DNA of 64,000 nt from Vibrio europaeus (GTDB lineage Bacteria; Pseudomonadota; Gammaproteobacteria; Enterobacterales; Vibrionaceae). The DNA lies in assembly GCF_001695575.1 (NCBI RefSeq), contig NZ_LUAX01000001.1:1736001-1800000 (forward strand), in the 5' to 3' direction. Position 1 is the first letter of the stretch, and each line of letters begins with the position of its first letter. The position numbers and the translations under genes are program-made. Shown here in pieces: positions 46,164 through 56,436 of the stretch. The notes beneath the pieces are model-generated. The model saw nothing but the letters and a program-made list of their open reading frames with translations. It made no database searches and had not been told where the DNA came from.

Positions 46164-47209
46164 TGGCCTTCTTTATTGCCAGCTCACCCCATGCGCACAG
46201 CCGCAGAAGCACTCCTGATCTAATGAAGTGGGTAGCGCTTTGCGCCTTGCCAGGACTGGTAGCACAAACCTATTTCTTTGGCTGGGGCACAATAATCCAG
46301 CTTATTCTTGCGATTGTGATCGGTCTGGGTTTAGAAGCCTTGGTCATGCTTGCCAGAAAACGTCACCCGATGTCAGCACTACGCGATAACAGCGCCTTAG
46401 TCACTGCTTGGCTGCTTGCTATTGCGATTCCTCCGCTGTCACCTTGGTGGATCATTACCATTGGGCTTATTTTCGCTATTGTGATTGCCAAGCATCTCTA
46501 TGGTGGTATTGGTCAAAACCTATTTAACCCAGCGATGGTCGCTTATGTGGTACTGCTGATCTCTTTCCCAGTACAGATGACGAGCTGGATCTCTCCCAAT
46601 GAACTGCAAGCAACGGCGATTTCGAGTGGAGATGCTTTTTCGCTGATTTTTACCGGATTTAACCTAGAGGGGCTTTCTCTCCAGCAAATCCGCACCGGTA
46701 TTGATGGCGTCACCATGGCAACACCGCTGGATGCCTTTAAAACAGCATTGACCACGGGCAACACGGCCAGTGAAGCTTTAACCCAACCACAATTTGGTAG
46801 CCTTGCGGGTATCGGCTGGGAGTGGGTCAACCTTGCTTACCTTATTGGTGGTCTAATTCTGATCAAAGTACGAGTGATCAATTGGCATATTCCAGTAAGC
46901 TTTTTGCTGAGCCTGACACTTATCAGCAGCCTATTCATGATGTTGACTCCAGGGACGACTGCGTCACCGCTGATTCACCTTCTTTCTGGTGCAACCATGC
47001 TTGGTGCCTTCTTTATTGCCACTGATCCAGTCTCGGCTTCAACGACAGTTAAAGGGAGATTGGTGTTTGGCGCGTTTATCGGGGCGATGGTGTTTATCAT
47101 CCGCAGTTGGGGCGGCTTCCCTGATGGTGTGGCTTTTGCGGTACTGCTGGGTAATATGTGTGTACCTCTTATCGATTACTACACCAAACCAAGAACGTAC
47201 GGTCACTAA
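46163..47209 (+). CDS. rsxD: Electron transport complex subunit RsxD
   Basis: A 348-residue membrane subunit with about nine helices. The flavin-attachment type motif [20 protein letters not shown] is present (a Thr in S-G-A-T links FMN through phosphodiester in this family). One-base overlap with rsxC (TAGTG), so the start is GTG. Confidence 0.95.
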   Translation: MAFFIASSPHAHSRRSTPDLMKWVALCALPGLVAQTYFFGWGTIIQLILAIVIGLGLEALVMLARKRHPMSALRDNSALVTAWLLAIAIPPLSPWWIITIGLIFAIVIAKHLYGGIGQNLFNPAMVAYVVLLISFPVQMTSWISPNELQATAISSGDAFSLIFTGFNLEGLSLQQIRTGIDGVTMATPLDAFKTALTTGNTASEALTQPQFGSLAGIGWEWVNLAYLIGGLILIKVRVINWHIPVSFLLSLTLISSLFMMLTPGTTASPLIHLLSGATMLGAFFIATDPVSASTTVKGRLVFGAFIGAMVFIIRSWGGFPDGVAFAVLLGNMCVPLIDYYTKPRTYGH

Positions 47210-47218
47210 GGTTTCATC

Positions 47219-47854
47219 ATGTTAAATGCGATTAGAAAAAATGGTGTGGTTCTAGCGGTGTTTGCCTGTGCTTCGACCGGTGTAGTAGCGCTGACCAACT
47301 ATTTAACTAAAGATCAGATTCAGCTGCAGGAACAAAAGCAGCTGCTTTCGGTGCTCAATCAAGTGATTCCTCACGAAATGCACGATAACAATCTTTATCA
47401 AGCTTGTACCTTAGTCAGTGACCCAGCACTTGGCACAGACTCACCGATGCCTGTCTATATGGCAACCATCAATAATGAACCATCGGCTTTAGCCATCGAA
47501 GCCATTGCACCGGACGGCTATAATGGTGCTATCAAAATTATTGTCGGTATCCAACAAGACGGAACCATTACCGGTACGCGGGTCTTAAGCCATAAAGAAA
47601 CACCGGGGTTAGGTGATAAGATAGATTTACGTATCACCGACTGGATCCTCGGTTTTGCAGGTAAAACTGTCAGCGAAGATAATCTATCCGATTGGAAAGT
47701 GCGTAAAGATGGTGGTCAGTTTGATCAATTCACAGGGGCGACGATTACTCCTCGCGCTGTGGTGAAAGCGGTTAAAAATACCGTTGAGTACGTTAATACC
47801 CATCGTGAACAAATATTGGCACAGCCACTAAACTGTGGAGGCAACAATGAGTGA
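47219..47854 (+). CDS. rsxG: Electron transport complex subunit RsxG
   Basis: A 211-residue subunit with one N-terminal helix and a periplasmic domain; [15 protein letters not shown] carries the threonine that binds FMN covalently in RnfG/NqrC proteins. Its last 8 bases overlap rsxE. Confidence 0.96.
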   Translation: MLNAIRKNGVVLAVFACASTGVVALTNYLTKDQIQLQEQKQLLSVLNQVIPHEMHDNNLYQACTLVSDPALGTDSPMPVYMATINNEPSALAIEAIAPDGYNGAIKIIVGIQQDGTITGTRVLSHKETPGLGDKIDLRITDWILGFAGKTVSEDNLSDWKVRKDGGQFDQFTGATITPRAVVKAVKNTVEYVNTHREQILAQPLNCGGNNE

Positions 47855-48539
47855 GCATAAGACCTTAATTAAGAACGGCATGTGGGACAACAACCCTGCT
47901 CTAGTTCAATTACTAGGCTTGTGTCCATTGCTTGCTGTGTCCTCGACCGTGACCAATGCACTTGGGTTGGGAATTGCTACCCTACTCGTTCTGGTCGGTT
48001 CAAATGTGACCGTCTCATTGGTGCGTGACTATGTACCGAAAGAAGTACGTATCCCTGTATTTGTAATGATCATCGCAGCCCTGGTAACTTGCGTTCAATT
48101 GTTGATGAATGCCTACGCTTACGGCCTGTACCTTTCTCTAGGTATCTTTATTCCTTTGATCGTAACCAACTGTATCATCATTGGTCGTGCCGAAGCCTTT
48201 GCGTCTAAGAACGATCTACTTCCTGCTACACAAGACGGCTTTTGGATGGGACTCGGAATGACCAGCGTACTGGTCGTCTTAGGAGCGATGCGTGAAGTTA
48301 TTGGTAACGGAACGCTATTTGACGGTGCAGACCTACTACTCGGTGAATGGGCAACCTCGTTACGAATCGAGGTATTTCAGTTTGACAATAGCTTCCTGCT
48401 CGCCCTGCTTCCACCAGGTGCTTTCATCGGCGTCGGATTGCTCATTGCCGCGAAAAATGTCATAGATAAACAATTAGAAGCTCGCCAACCGAAACAACAA
48501 AAACAAGCCATTGAGCGAGCTCGGGTGACCAATCAATAA
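47847..48539 (+). CDS. rsxE: Electron transport complex subunit RsxE
   Basis: A 230-residue six-helix subunit paralogous to Rsx[19 protein letters not shown] and [21 protein letters not shown] are the conserved blocks. The ATG at 47847 is preceded by GGAGGCAAC; the in-frame codon at 47835 lies before this ribosome site. Last rsx gene; nth follows 50 bases on, as in E. coli. Confidence 0.96.
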   Translation: MSEHKTLIKNGMWDNNPALVQLLGLCPLLAVSSTVTNALGLGIATLLVLVGSNVTVSLVRDYVPKEVRIPVFVMIIAALVTCVQLLMNAYAYGLYLSLGIFIPLIVTNCIIIGRAEAFASKNDLLPATQDGFWMGLGMTSVLVVLGAMREVIGNGTLFDGADLLLGEWATSLRIEVFQFDNSFLLALLPPGAFIGVGLLIAAKNVIDKQLEARQPKQQKQAIERARVTNQ

Positions 48540-48589
48540 CAACAGTTTGAGCGTATCGCGTCAAACGGAGCACTGGAAAGCAGCCTCAA

Positions 48590-49231
48590 ATGAACAAAGA
48601 TAAACGACGATTAATACTGGAGCGACTGAGGGAAAACAACCCTAACCCTCAAACCGAATTAAATTGGAGTACACCTTTCGAATTACTGATTGCGGTACTT
48701 CTCTCTGCTCAAGCTACTGACGTAAGCGTGAACAAAGCGACGGACAAGCTCTATCCTGTCGCTAACACCCCACAAGGTCTATTTGATTTAGGGGTTGATG
48801 GTGTCAAAGAGTATATTAAAACTATCGGTCTATTTAACTCAAAAGCTGAGAACGTCATTAAGACCTGTAAGATCATACTCGAACAGCACAATGGCGAAGT
48901 CCCTGAAAACCGTGAAGCTCTCGAAGCGTTACCCGGCGTTGGACGTAAAACAGCCAACGTGGTATTGAATACTGCTTTTGGTTGGCCAACTATCGCTGTG
49001 GATACCCATATCTACCGCGTTTCAAATCGTACTAAGTTTGCAATGGGTAAGAATGTCGACCAAGTAGAAGAGAAACTACTTAAGGTCGTGCCTAAAGAAT
49101 TTAAGTTAGATGTACACCACTGGCTAATCCTACATGGTCGCTATACGTGTGTTGCACGTAAACCGCGCTGTGGTAGCTGCATCATTGAAGACCTTTGCGA
49201 ATACAAAGAAAAAGTTTATCCAGAAAATTAG
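48590..49231 (+). CDS. nth: Endonuclease III
   Basis: A 213-residue base-excision-repair glycosylase/AP lyase for oxidised pyrimidines. The helix-hairpin-helix LPGVGRKTANVVL with the catalytic Lys, the catalytic Asp in VDTHIYRVSNR, and the C-terminal [4Fe-4S] set C-x6-C-x2-C-x5-C are intact. It may be cotranscribed with rsx and gloA. Confidence 0.98.
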   Translation: MNKDKRRLILERLRENNPNPQTELNWSTPFELLIAVLLSAQATDVSVNKATDKLYPVANTPQGLFDLGVDGVKEYIKTIGLFNSKAENVIKTCKIILEQHNGEVPENREALEALPGVGRKTANVVLNTAFGWPTIAVDTHIYRVSNRTKFAMGKNVDQVEEKLLKVVPKEFKLDVHHWLILHGRYTCVARKPRCGSCIIEDLCEYKEKVYPEN

Positions 49232-49243
49232 GAGAGCACGACA

Positions 49244-49660
49244 ATGTCAAATGGACGTATCCTGCACACCATGCTTCGCGTCGGTGATCTAGACAAGTCA
49301 ATTCAATTTTATACTGATGTGATGGGCATGCAGCTACTTCGTACCAACGAAAATAAGGAGTATGAATATACTTTGGCTTTTCTTGGCTATGGCGATGAGT
49401 CTCACGGTGCAGTCATTGAACTAACGTATAACTGGGGTACAAAAGAGTATGACTTGGGCAGTGCCTTTGGTCATATCGCTATTGGAGTTGATGATATCTA
49501 CACCACTTGCGACGCAATCAAAGCAGCGGGTGGTAATGTGACTCGTGAGCCAGGCCCAGTTAAAGGCGGCACAACTCATATTGCGTTCGTTAAAGACCCT
49601 GATGGCTACATGTTAGAACTCATCCAGAACAAGCAAGCATCTGCGGGCTTAGAAGGTTAA
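49244..49660 (+). CDS. gloA: Lactoylglutathione lyase (glyoxalase I)
   Basis: A 138-residue glyoxalase I that converts the methylglyoxal-glutathione adduct to lactoylglutathione. Metal ligands are seen in HTMLRVGDL (His), GAVIELTYN (Glu), HIAIGVDD (His) and MLELIQN (Glu); the short form is of the Ni/Co-dependent E. coli type. GGAG lies 8 bases before the ATG, and nth ends 12 bases upstream. Confidence 0.97.
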   Translation: MSNGRILHTMLRVGDLDKSIQFYTDVMGMQLLRTNENKEYEYTLAFLGYGDESHGAVIELTYNWGTKEYDLGSAFGHIAIGVDDIYTTCDAIKAAGGNVTREPGPVKGGTTHIAFVKDPDGYMLELIQNKQASAGLEG

Positions 49661-49683
49661 TCATCACTTCAAGTGATGTTGAA

Positions 49684-49716
49684 AATGGGACAGTATCACA
49701 CTGTCCTATTTTTTTA
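49684..49716 (+). terminator. Terminator of gloA
   Basis: AATGGGACAGT pairs with ACTGTCCTATT (one G-U pair) across a 5-base loop, followed by a run of U. Confidence 0.85.
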
Positions 49717-49724
49717 GCTTTACT

Positions 49725-49739
49725 TGATAATAATTATCA
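49725..49739. promoter_or_regulatory. Fur box
   Basis: TGATAATAATTATCA is a perfect 7-1-7 inverted repeat and matches the ideal minimal Fur box TGATAAT-N-ATTATCA. It lies 39 bases before the next start codon, so it should control the following gene. Confidence 0.82.
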
Positions 49740-49778
49740 TTTAATCTCAAGCCTATTCGCGGTTAGGAGATTAGAACA

Positions 49779-50216
49779 ATGGGCATCCAAGAGTGGGAGA
49801 AACATACCTTACTAGCAGACATGGCAATGAACGATGAAGATCACCTAAGAGGTATCCTTCATTATCAACAAGCACTGACCCTAAGTGAAAGAATTGGTGA
49901 CACTGAAGAGGTCGATGTCGAAGATCGCCTAATGATTTCTGTGATTTCTTGCCACAATATGGCGATGTTTTGGCGTAACGTTGGTGATATAAAGTATGAA
50001 CTAAAATATCTCCAGCTCGCTTCTGAGAAAGTATTGACGCTAGTACCACAATGTCCGAACACAGACTGCGACGCGTTTATCGACTCTATGGGCTGCTGTA
50101 AGAAGGCTCTAATTGAATTTATGAAAAGACATCCCAATCCTAAGATCGCTCAGTTGGTGCAAGATATCGATAGCGCTACAAACTGTAACCTCATTGCTAA
50201 ATTCCGTTTGAACTAA
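49779..50216 (+). CDS. Small helical TPR-like protein, probably DUF2753, Fur-controlled
   Basis: A 145-residue soluble, all-helical protein with two or three helix-turn-helix units like tetratricopeptide repeats (for example DHLRGILHYQQALTLSERIG and CHNMAMFWRNVGDIKYELKY). Six cysteines are scattered over it, including adjacent C-C near residue 105. I recall a Vibrio family, DUF2753, with this look; its function is unknown. A perfect Fur box in front suggests it is made under iron shortage. An element of inverted repeats begins at its stop codon. TTAGGAG precedes the ATG. Confidence 0.7.
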   Translation: MGIQEWEKHTLLADMAMNDEDHLRGILHYQQALTLSERIGDTEEVDVEDRLMISVISCHNMAMFWRNVGDIKYELKYLQLASEKVLTLVPQCPNTDCDAFIDSMGCCKKALIEFMKRHPNPKIAQLVQDIDSATNCNLIAKFRLN

Positions 50217-50379
50217 TACCAATCAGGATAAATAGGTTTTCAGATAATTGCGCAGGAAAAATCGCTTAGAGCAAGGCATAGATTGCAGCTAGCTAGTAAA
50301 TCTACCTTCAAAATCTATAACGACGCTATCAGCGATTTTCACCAGCAAGAATAAACAGATATTTATTTGGGTTGGTATA
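50215..50379. repeat. Inverted-repeat intergenic element, 165 bases
   Basis: The left end AATACCAATCAGGATAAATA mirrors the right end, which reads TATACCAACCCAAATAAATA on the other strand; inside, AAAATCGCT faces AGCGATTTT. No gene is inside. The left end starts in the stop codon of the preceding gene. A shorter relative lies at 63411. It looks like a Vibrio dispersed REP/MITE-type element. Confidence 0.7.
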
Positions 50380-50396
50380 TGCACGCCAAACGGAAT

Positions 50397-50425
50397 CAAA
50401 AAAGGCCAGAGAACATCTGGCCTTT
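50397..50425 (-). terminator. Terminator of motY
   Basis: AAAGGCCAGA pairs with TCTGGCCTTT across a 5-base loop; the minus-strand tail has a run of U. Confidence 0.8.
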
Positions 50426-50442
50426 CTTATATCCGATAGACA

Positions 50443-51324
50443 TTAAATTTGCGTTCTACCGAGCGAAATAACCACTCGTCGGTTTTTATCTCTGCCAATT
50501 GGTGAAGCATTGTCATCGATAGGACGTCGACGACCATAGCCTTGGACCTGAATTCGGTCGTCAGGTAAACCAAGAGATTTAAAGTACTCTTCTAGGACTT
50601 CAGCGCGGCGCTCAGATAGACTTTGACTGACACTTTTACCATCTTCGGCGTCGGTATAGGTCGAAACCAACACAAGATCGATGTCTTGATTATGCTTAAT
50701 GTACTCGGCAATTTGTGCCAATCGCTTCTGTGACTGTTTATTGAGTTCAACACTAGTACGATCGTAGTGAAGAATCGTAAAGGCTATGTCTTCAAAGCTA
50801 TAAGGAAGAAGGTTAGCGATACAGTCGCTAAACACATTATACGATTGTTGGAACAACACTGAAGAAAGTGCAACTTCAACCCGCTGATCACGACTACGCC
50901 ACTCTTGATAACTGAACGTTGGGTAACGACCTTTCTCTAATTCACCGAGAATATTCCAGGCGGTTTGGCCGCCCACATAGCCATCAAACTGTTGGAAAAA
51001 GCGGATGGTGGTGAGTCTGTCGGCACTATCTCCCGGTCTCCAAGCAGGAGGCATGGAGATCAAGCTTACGTCACGAGTTTGCCCCATTGGGCGCTTCATC
51101 TTAAGCTCAAAGTCGAGATTGATTTTTTTGCTCGCATACGATGAAAAAACTGCATCGCCATAATTCGGAATTGGATGAACAAGACGGCATTCAAGGGGCG
51201 TGTTGGCAACCATTTGCCACATAGAGTGCTGAGGTTTGGCCACATAGTGTTTCTCCAATGCTAACGCATTGGGACTAAACGCTGCTATTGCCATTGCAAT
51301 ACTAGGAGCCAACCACTTCTTCAT
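50443..51324 (-). CDS. motY: Sodium-driven flagellar T-ring protein MotY
   Basis: A 293-residue exported protein of the Na+-driven polar flagellum. A signal peptide (to about residue 22, NALA), an N-terminal domain that contacts the basal body and recruits MotX, and a C-terminal OmpA-like peptidoglycan-binding domain with [20 protein letters not shown] are present. Length and colinearity match Vibrio MotY. The start at 51324 gives that length; the ATG at 51336 is an alternative. It is monocistronic and divergent from rnt. Confidence 0.95.
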   Translation of the reverse strand: MKKWLAPSIAMAIAAFSPNALALEKHYVAKPQHSMWQMVANTPLECRLVHPIPNYGDAVFSSYASKKINLDFELKMKRPMGQTRDVSLISMPPAWRPGDSADRLTTIRFFQQFDGYVGGQTAWNILGELEKGRYPTFSYQEWRSRDQRVEVALSSVLFQQSYNVFSDCIANLLPYSFEDIAFTILHYDRTSVELNKQSQKRLAQIAEYIKHNQDIDLVLVSTYTDAEDGKSVSQSLSERRAEVLEEYFKSLGLPDDRIQVQGYGRRRPIDDNASPIGRDKNRRVVISLGRTQI

Positions 51325-51523
51325 ACAATACTTCATCTCTTAACTCGATTTGGGCTGCTGCATTTTGCCACCCGATTACCTTCACAAGCAGTAATGCAAA
51401 AATCCCGCCAACTGATTTGTATAGGACAAATTACCAATGATTCATTTTCAATCAGCATTAACGGTTTTTCTCGCTTAAAGAATCTGCAATAATGCCTGCC
51501 CTGTCACATTATTTTAAGCACAC

Positions 51524-52186
51524 ATGACTATTGAAAACGAAGCATTGACGCTAAAAAAACGATTTCGCGGCTACTTTCCTGTCGTTATTGACGTAGAAAC
51601 TGCCGGGTTCAACGCTAAGACCGATGCGCTACTCGAAATCTGCGCCGTTACTTTAAGAATGGACGAAAACGGTGATCTTGTCCCTGCCTCAACCATTCAC
51701 TTTCATGTCGAGCCATTTGAGGGCGCTAACTTAGAAAAAGAAGCCCTTGAATTTAACGGTATTCGTGACCCGTTTAGCCCACTTCGTGGCGCAGTGACAG
51801 AGTCTGAAGCCCTTAAAGAAATTTATAAGTTGGTACGCAAAGAGCAAAAAGCCGAAGATTGTAGCCGTGCAATCATGGTCGCTCACAACGCAAATTTCGA
51901 TCACAGCTTCGTGATGGAAGCGAGCGAGCGTAGCAAACTTAAACGCGTCCCTTTTCATCCCTTCGCAACGTTTGACACTGCAACGTTAAGTGGTTTGGCT
52001 TATGGTCAAACAGTACTGGCTAAAGCGTGTAAAGTCGCAGGGATGGAGTTTGACAATAAAGAAGCCCACTCTGCTCTATACGATACCCAAAAAACAGCAG
52101 AGCTCTTCTGCGGTATCGTCAACAAATGGAAAGCCCTTGGTGGTTGGCCTTTGATTGACGCTAGCGAAGAAGAAATAAAAGAATAA
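51524..52186 (+). CDS. rnt: Ribonuclease T
   Basis: A 220-residue DEDDh exonuclease that trims the CCA end of tRNA and other RNAs. The catalytic set is in VIDVETAGF (D, E), [11 protein letters not shown] (D) and [14 protein letters not shown] (H, D). Basic patches for tRNA binding are typical. Confidence 0.97.
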   Translation: MTIENEALTLKKRFRGYFPVVIDVETAGFNAKTDALLEICAVTLRMDENGDLVPASTIHFHVEPFEGANLEKEALEFNGIRDPFSPLRGAVTESEALKEIYKLVRKEQKAEDCSRAIMVAHNANFDHSFVMEASERSKLKRVPFHPFATFDTATLSGLAYGQTVLAKACKVAGMEFDNKEAHSALYDTQKTAELFCGIVNKWKALGGWPLIDASEEEIKE

Positions 52187-52212
52187 ATGTAAACACAACT
52201 CACGAGTAAAAT

Positions 52213-53538
52213 ATGAACCCTGTTGTCATTTCTGTATGTGTCATGCTTGCCTTAGCACTGATGCGCGTGAATGTCGTCGTTGCACTGACATTTAGCGCCA
52301 TTGTAGGTGGTTTGGTTTCTGGCATGGAACTTAACCAAGCGGTTGCTGCCTTCGAAAGCGGACTTGGAGGCGGTGCTACTATCGCACTTAGCTACGCAAT
52401 GCTTGGCACTTTCGCTGTTGCTATCTCACGCTCTGGAATTACCGACCTTTTAGCAAATAGCGTTATCAAACGTATCCACGGCAAAGAGAATGCGTCAGCT
52501 TCAACTGGCCTAAAATACGCAGTACTGATTGCATTAGTGTTAGTCACTATGTCATCGCAAAACGTTATTCCAGTCCATATCGCCTTTATCCCGATTCTCA
52601 TTCCGCCTTTACTAGGCGTTTTTGCCAAGCTGAACTTAGACCGACGCATGATCGCCTGTGTGCTCACGTTCGGTTTGGTGACACCTTATATGGTTTTACC
52701 TATTGGTTTCGGTGGTATTTTCTTAAACAACATTCTGCTTAAAAACTTGCATGAGAACGGTCTAGAAAACGTTGTCGCTAGCCAAGTCCCGTTCGCGATG
52801 CTGCTTCCTGCCGCAGGTATGATTTTCGGCCTAATCACTGCAGTTTTCTTTAGCTACCGTAAGCCTCGTCAGTATCAAGAAACGGAACTCACCCATGTTG
52901 ATGAGAACCCTAAAACAATCAACAAGAAAAATATTCTTGTTGCTGCGGCAGGTATTGTCGCGGCATTGAGCGTACAACTTTCTACTGGTTCGATGATCAT
53001 CGGTGGCCTTGCAGGCTTTATGGTGTTTACTTTTGGTGGCGTGATCGCGTGGAAAGAAACGCACGACGTCTTCACTAAAGGCGTGCACATGATGGCGATG
53101 ATTGGTTTCATTATGATTGCAGCAGCAGGTTTTGCAGCAGTAATGAAGCAAACGGGTGGCGTGGAGTCGCTAGTTGAAGCGCTATCAACAAGTATCGGCG
53201 ACAACAAACCGTTAGCGGCTCTGTTAATGCTGGTTGTTGGCCTACTGGTGACTATGGGGATTGGCTCTTCATTTTCGACCATTCCAATCCTAGCAACCAT
53301 CTATGTACCTCTAGCAGCAGCATTTGGTTTCTCACCAATGGCAACCATTGCATTAGTCGGTACAGCGGCAGCGCTTGGTGATGCAGGCTCTCCTGCTTCA
53401 GATTCAACGTTAGGCCCAACGTCAGGTCTAAACGCTGATGGCCAACACGAACACATTTGGGAAACGGTAGTACCGACTTTTATCCACTACAATATTCCAT
53501 TGATCGTATTTGGCTGGATTGCCGCTATGGTGCTGTAG
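52213..53538 (+). CDS. Na+/H+ antiporter family protein
   Basis: A 441-residue transporter with about 11-12 helices of the NhaC/ion-transporter superfamily. Blocks such as [21 protein letters not shown] and [27 protein letters not shown] are typical of the Na_H_antiporter group related to B. subtilis YuiF. Some members may carry amino acids instead of cations, so the ion specificity is unproven. It starts 26 bases after rnt. Confidence 0.9.
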   Translation: MNPVVISVCVMLALALMRVNVVVALTFSAIVGGLVSGMELNQAVAAFESGLGGGATIALSYAMLGTFAVAISRSGITDLLANSVIKRIHGKENASASTGLKYAVLIALVLVTMSSQNVIPVHIAFIPILIPPLLGVFAKLNLDRRMIACVLTFGLVTPYMVLPIGFGGIFLNNILLKNLHENGLENVVASQVPFAMLLPAAGMIFGLITAVFFSYRKPRQYQETELTHVDENPKTINKKNILVAAAGIVAALSVQLSTGSMIIGGLAGFMVFTFGGVIAWKETHDVFTKGVHMMAMIGFIMIAAAGFAAVMKQTGGVESLVEALSTSIGDNKPLAALLMLVVGLLVTMGIGSSFSTIPILATIYVPLAAAFGFSPMATIALVGTAAALGDAGSPASDSTLGPTSGLNADGQHEHIWETVVPTFIHYNIPLIVFGWIAAMVL

Positions 53539-53570
53539 CTAGTTTTTGCCACCTTCTGGCACATAAGTAT

Positions 53571-53602
53571 AAAAAAAGCTGACATCGTGTCAGCTTTTTT
53601 TG
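53571..53602. terminator. Bidirectional terminator between the antiporter gene and bamC
   Basis: AGCTGACA pairs with TGTCAGCT across TCG, with seven A before and seven U after. Confidence 0.9.
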
Positions 53603-53622
53603 TAGGTTCTGTCAACGCTTTA

Positions 53623-54645
53623 CTATTCTGCTTGTTCAGCAACGGCTGCAATAACAGGCACCATATCTTGTAGTAACGCCTCTTCTACCGGTTTACCCGC
53701 CGAGTCCGTAACGTTAATTGAAGTACGGTTACCAAGGTCACCAAGTAGGAAAGTATAAGTTCCCGACTCAAGTCCAATTGGTTTAACGCCAATTTTAGTC
53801 CAGAACTCGTCGTCTGGTGCCGCGTACTTCGCTTTCACTGTACCTTGAGACTGGTTACGCTCTTCGATAGTAAAGCCCATTTCAGGAAGTAGCGTTGGCA
53901 GACGTAACCAAAGAACATTGTATGGTGTACGAGCGATGATTACTGGGAAGCCACTGCGGTCAGAGCCCATAGAGATAGGGATCTTTTTAACCAATTCTTG
54001 CGCTTTACGCGCCGCTTCTTCACGAAGATCTTGGTCATAGCGTGCAGTCACTAAGTTAGTCATCAACGCGTTATAACGCTCTTTGTTAGTCGCAGTAACA
54101 GGCACCTGTTTACCACCTTCACGCCAATCAATCAGGGAAATCTTGAAGCCATGACGACCACCAACCAAGATTCGTTCGATGGCATAACGTGAACCTACTT
54201 CAACCTCTTCGTCTTCTTCTGTCCATGTCACCCAATCCGTTTCTAGGCGAGTGTCAGTCTGCTCACGAATCGTTATTCCCTGCTCTTGAAGCATCTTCAA
54301 GGCAGTTTGCCAAACTTTATTAAGCTCATCTTCACGAAGGAGCCAAAGCGTTGTTTCACCTTGTTTGCGTTCAGCACGCGCGCCTGGGATTAGCTCTAGA
54401 ATTTGCTGAGGGGAACGAATATCAACCTCTGTACCAATTCCTCCAGTGAAGTTACCTTGAGGAATATCGTAGTTGGTGTAGAACTGAGGCGTAGCACCAT
54501 CGGCTAGCTGCCACTCTTTTAAAGGTGGCGTGTTCAAATACTCGAAGTCATCCTTTGCCTGACGACGCTGCGCTGCGCTGCCTGAGCAAGCACTTAAAAC
54601 AAAAACAGCTAGTGAACTGACGACTAGCTGGTGAGACAATTTCAT
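53623..54645 (-). CDS. bamC: Outer membrane assembly lipoprotein BamC
   Basis: A 340-residue lipoprotein of the BAM complex. The lipobox is LSAC (Cys at about 20); an unstructured N-terminal part that binds BamD contains DDFEYLNTPPLKEW, and two helix-grip domains follow (about 95-215 and 220-335). The start at 54645 has GGAG 5 bases before; the upstream ATG at 54666 is not needed. It sits downstream of dapA, as in E. coli. Confidence 0.96.
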   Translation of the reverse strand: MKLSHQLVVSSLAVFVLSACSGSAAQRRQAKDDFEYLNTPPLKEWQLADGATPQFYTNYDIPQGNFTGGIGTEVDIRSPQQILELIPGARAERKQGETTLWLLREDELNKVWQTALKMLQEQGITIREQTDTRLETDWVTWTEEDEEVEVGSRYAIERILVGGRHGFKISLIDWREGGKQVPVTATNKERYNALMTNLVTARYDQDLREEAARKAQELVKKIPISMGSDRSGFPVIIARTPYNVLWLRLPTLLPEMGFTIEERNQSQGTVKAKYAAPDDEFWTKIGVKPIGLESGTYTFLLGDLGNRTSINVTDSAGKPVEEALLQDMVPVIAAVAEQAE

Positions 54646-54703
54646 TGAAACTCCTGATACATACATGCCGAAGTGGTTTCACTCCGGCAATCCATCTTTA
54701 AAT

Positions 54704-55582
54704 TTAGTAAATGCAAGCTTCCGTCATTGCTTGTGCCACAATTGGGCGGGCATTTTCAGACAGCTCTGTCAGCGGTAAACGCAGACCACCGTGATCAATT
54801 AGACCTAATTTATGCGCGGCCCACTTCACTGGAATTGGGCTTGACTCAACGAATAGGTTTTTATGCAGCGGCATCAAACGTTGGTTGATGATTTCAGCTT
54901 CTTCATACTTGCCTTCACTCGCAAGTCTGAACATTTTCGCCATATCTTCAGCGGCAATATTGTTGGTAACAGAAATGACGCCATTACCACCTTGCTTAAC
55001 AAAATCTAGGCCTGAAGAATCATCGCCACTTAGTAAGATAAAATCTTCGCCACAAAGTTCATGATGAATTGCAATTCTGCTTAAATCACCTGTCGCGTCT
55101 TTAAGAGCAACAATGCTTTCAATCTCTGCAAGGCGAGCTACTGTTTCTGGCAGTAAGTCTACCGCAGTTCGACCCGGTACGTTGTACAAAATTTGTGGTA
55201 CATCGCTCTCTTCTGCGATCGCTTTGTAATGCTGGAACAAACCTTCTTGAGTTGGTTTGTTGTAGTAAGGAGTCACGCTCAAACAACCTGCGATACCAGA
55301 GTTGTTTAATAGGCGGCTGAACGTCACCGATTCATGAGTTGCATTTGCCCCTGTTCCTGCAATAACAGGAATACGACCTTCTGCAAACTCAACGGTCTTC
55401 ATTACCACCTTGACATGCTCTTCAATCGTCAGCGTCGCCGATTCACCCGTGGTGCCCACTGCAACGATGCCATCACTGCCCGCTGCTACATGGTACTCCA
55501 CCAGTTTCTTCAGGCTCACGTAGTCTACTTCGCCATCATGATTAAACGGTGTAATTAACGCTACTATACTTCCTGAAAACAT
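54704..55582 (-). CDS. dapA: 4-hydroxy-tetrahydrodipicolinate synthase
   Basis: A 292-residue aldolase for the first committed step of lysine and diaminopimelate synthesis, condensing aspartate semialdehyde with pyruvate. The Schiff-base lysine is K161 in [10 protein letters not shown], the catalytic tyrosine is Y133 in ILYNVPGR, and TTGESATL lies near residue 45. It is 58 bases upstream of bamC, likely one operon. Confidence 0.98.
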   Translation of the reverse strand: MFSGSIVALITPFNHDGEVDYVSLKKLVEYHVAAGSDGIVAVGTTGESATLTIEEHVKVVMKTVEFAEGRIPVIAGTGANATHESVTFSRLLNNSGIAGCLSVTPYYNKPTQEGLFQHYKAIAEESDVPQILYNVPGRTAVDLLPETVARLAEIESIVALKDATGDLSRIAIHHELCGEDFILLSGDDSSGLDFVKQGGNGVISVTNNIAAEDMAKMFRLASEGKYEEAEIINQRLMPLHKNLFVESSPIPVKWAAHKLGLIDHGGLRLPLTELSENARPIVAQAMTEACIY

Positions 55583-55881
55583 GTCTTTCTCCCTAATTTA
55601 GATACTAATCGCATGGTACTGTAAGGCGATTGATGAAGACAAGCACTTAAAGCCGCTTAAATCACCTAAATGAATGAATATTTATCAGATGTTAGAACTT
55701 TGGCAACTTACTCCTTTCATTTCGGCTCGTGTCAGTATCAAGTTAGGAATTAACCGAGTACGACGAGTTAGACTAAAATACGTTCAAAGCTAGATAGAAA
55801 AGCGCACAGAGGCCATTTTTCTGCCAAGCAACTGTGCTAAGCTATCTGATTAATAAACCTAACTTTGATAGAAGTGACCCT
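55583..55881. other. Divergent promoter region between dapA and gcvR
   Basis: About 300 bases holding the two divergent start regions. A GGGAGAAAG ribosome site for dapA is at 55585-55594. I see no ORF, operator or repeat that I can support. Confidence 0.5.
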
Positions 55882-56424
55882 ATGACTCAACATCTGGTGA
55901 TTACTGCGGTAGGAACAGATCGCCCAGGCGTATGCAATCAAGTTGTACACCTGGTCACTCAGTCTGGATGCAATATTGTTGACAGTCGTATCGCCCTATT
56001 TGGCAATGAATTTACCCTTATCATGTTACTCACGGGCAACAACGCGGCAGTAACTCGCGTTGAAACCACTTTGCCACTGCTTGGTCAAGAGCATGATCTG
56101 ATCACCATAATGAAGCGTACTTCTACTCACGCTCATCTTGATAATACCTACACCTTAGAGGTGTTTGTCGAGTCAGATGACAAGCCGGGGCTGACCGAAA
56201 AGTTCACCAATTTTTTCGCCGAGAAGAACATTGGGCTTTCGTCACTCAGCGCGCAAACCATTGATAAAGAAAAAACCAACTCTGAAAACGATCAGTTCCA
56301 TATCGCGATTACTGCGACCGTTGACTCAGGTTGTAACCTGATGCAACTGCAAGAAGAATTCGACACTCTTTGTCAGAGCTTATTCGTACAAGGCTCACTA
56401 AATTTCTTAAAAAACAGCCAATAA
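55882..56424 (+). CDS. gcvR: Glycine cleavage system transcriptional repressor GcvR
   Basis: A 180-residue protein made of two ACT domains (LVITAVGTDRPGVCNQVV and YTLEVFVESDDKPGLTEKF open them), homologous to E. coli GcvR, which binds GcvA and blocks activation of gcv genes when glycine is low. The start is the ATG at 55882; the upstream codon at 55834 adds 16 unrelated residues. bcp follows 12 bases on, as in E. coli. Confidence 0.93.
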   Translation: MTQHLVITAVGTDRPGVCNQVVHLVTQSGCNIVDSRIALFGNEFTLIMLLTGNNAAVTRVETTLPLLGQEHDLITIMKRTSTHAHLDNTYTLEVFVESDDKPGLTEKFTNFFAEKNIGLSSLSAQTIDKEKTNSENDQFHIAITATVDSGCNLMQLQEEFDTLCQSLFVQGSLNFLKNSQ

Positions 56425-56436
56425 AAAGGAATCTCC

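Noticed and set aside
51351-51380. Sigma-54 promoter before motY (TGGCAAAATGC)
   Set aside because: The GG-to-GC distance does not equal the required 10 bases in any register.
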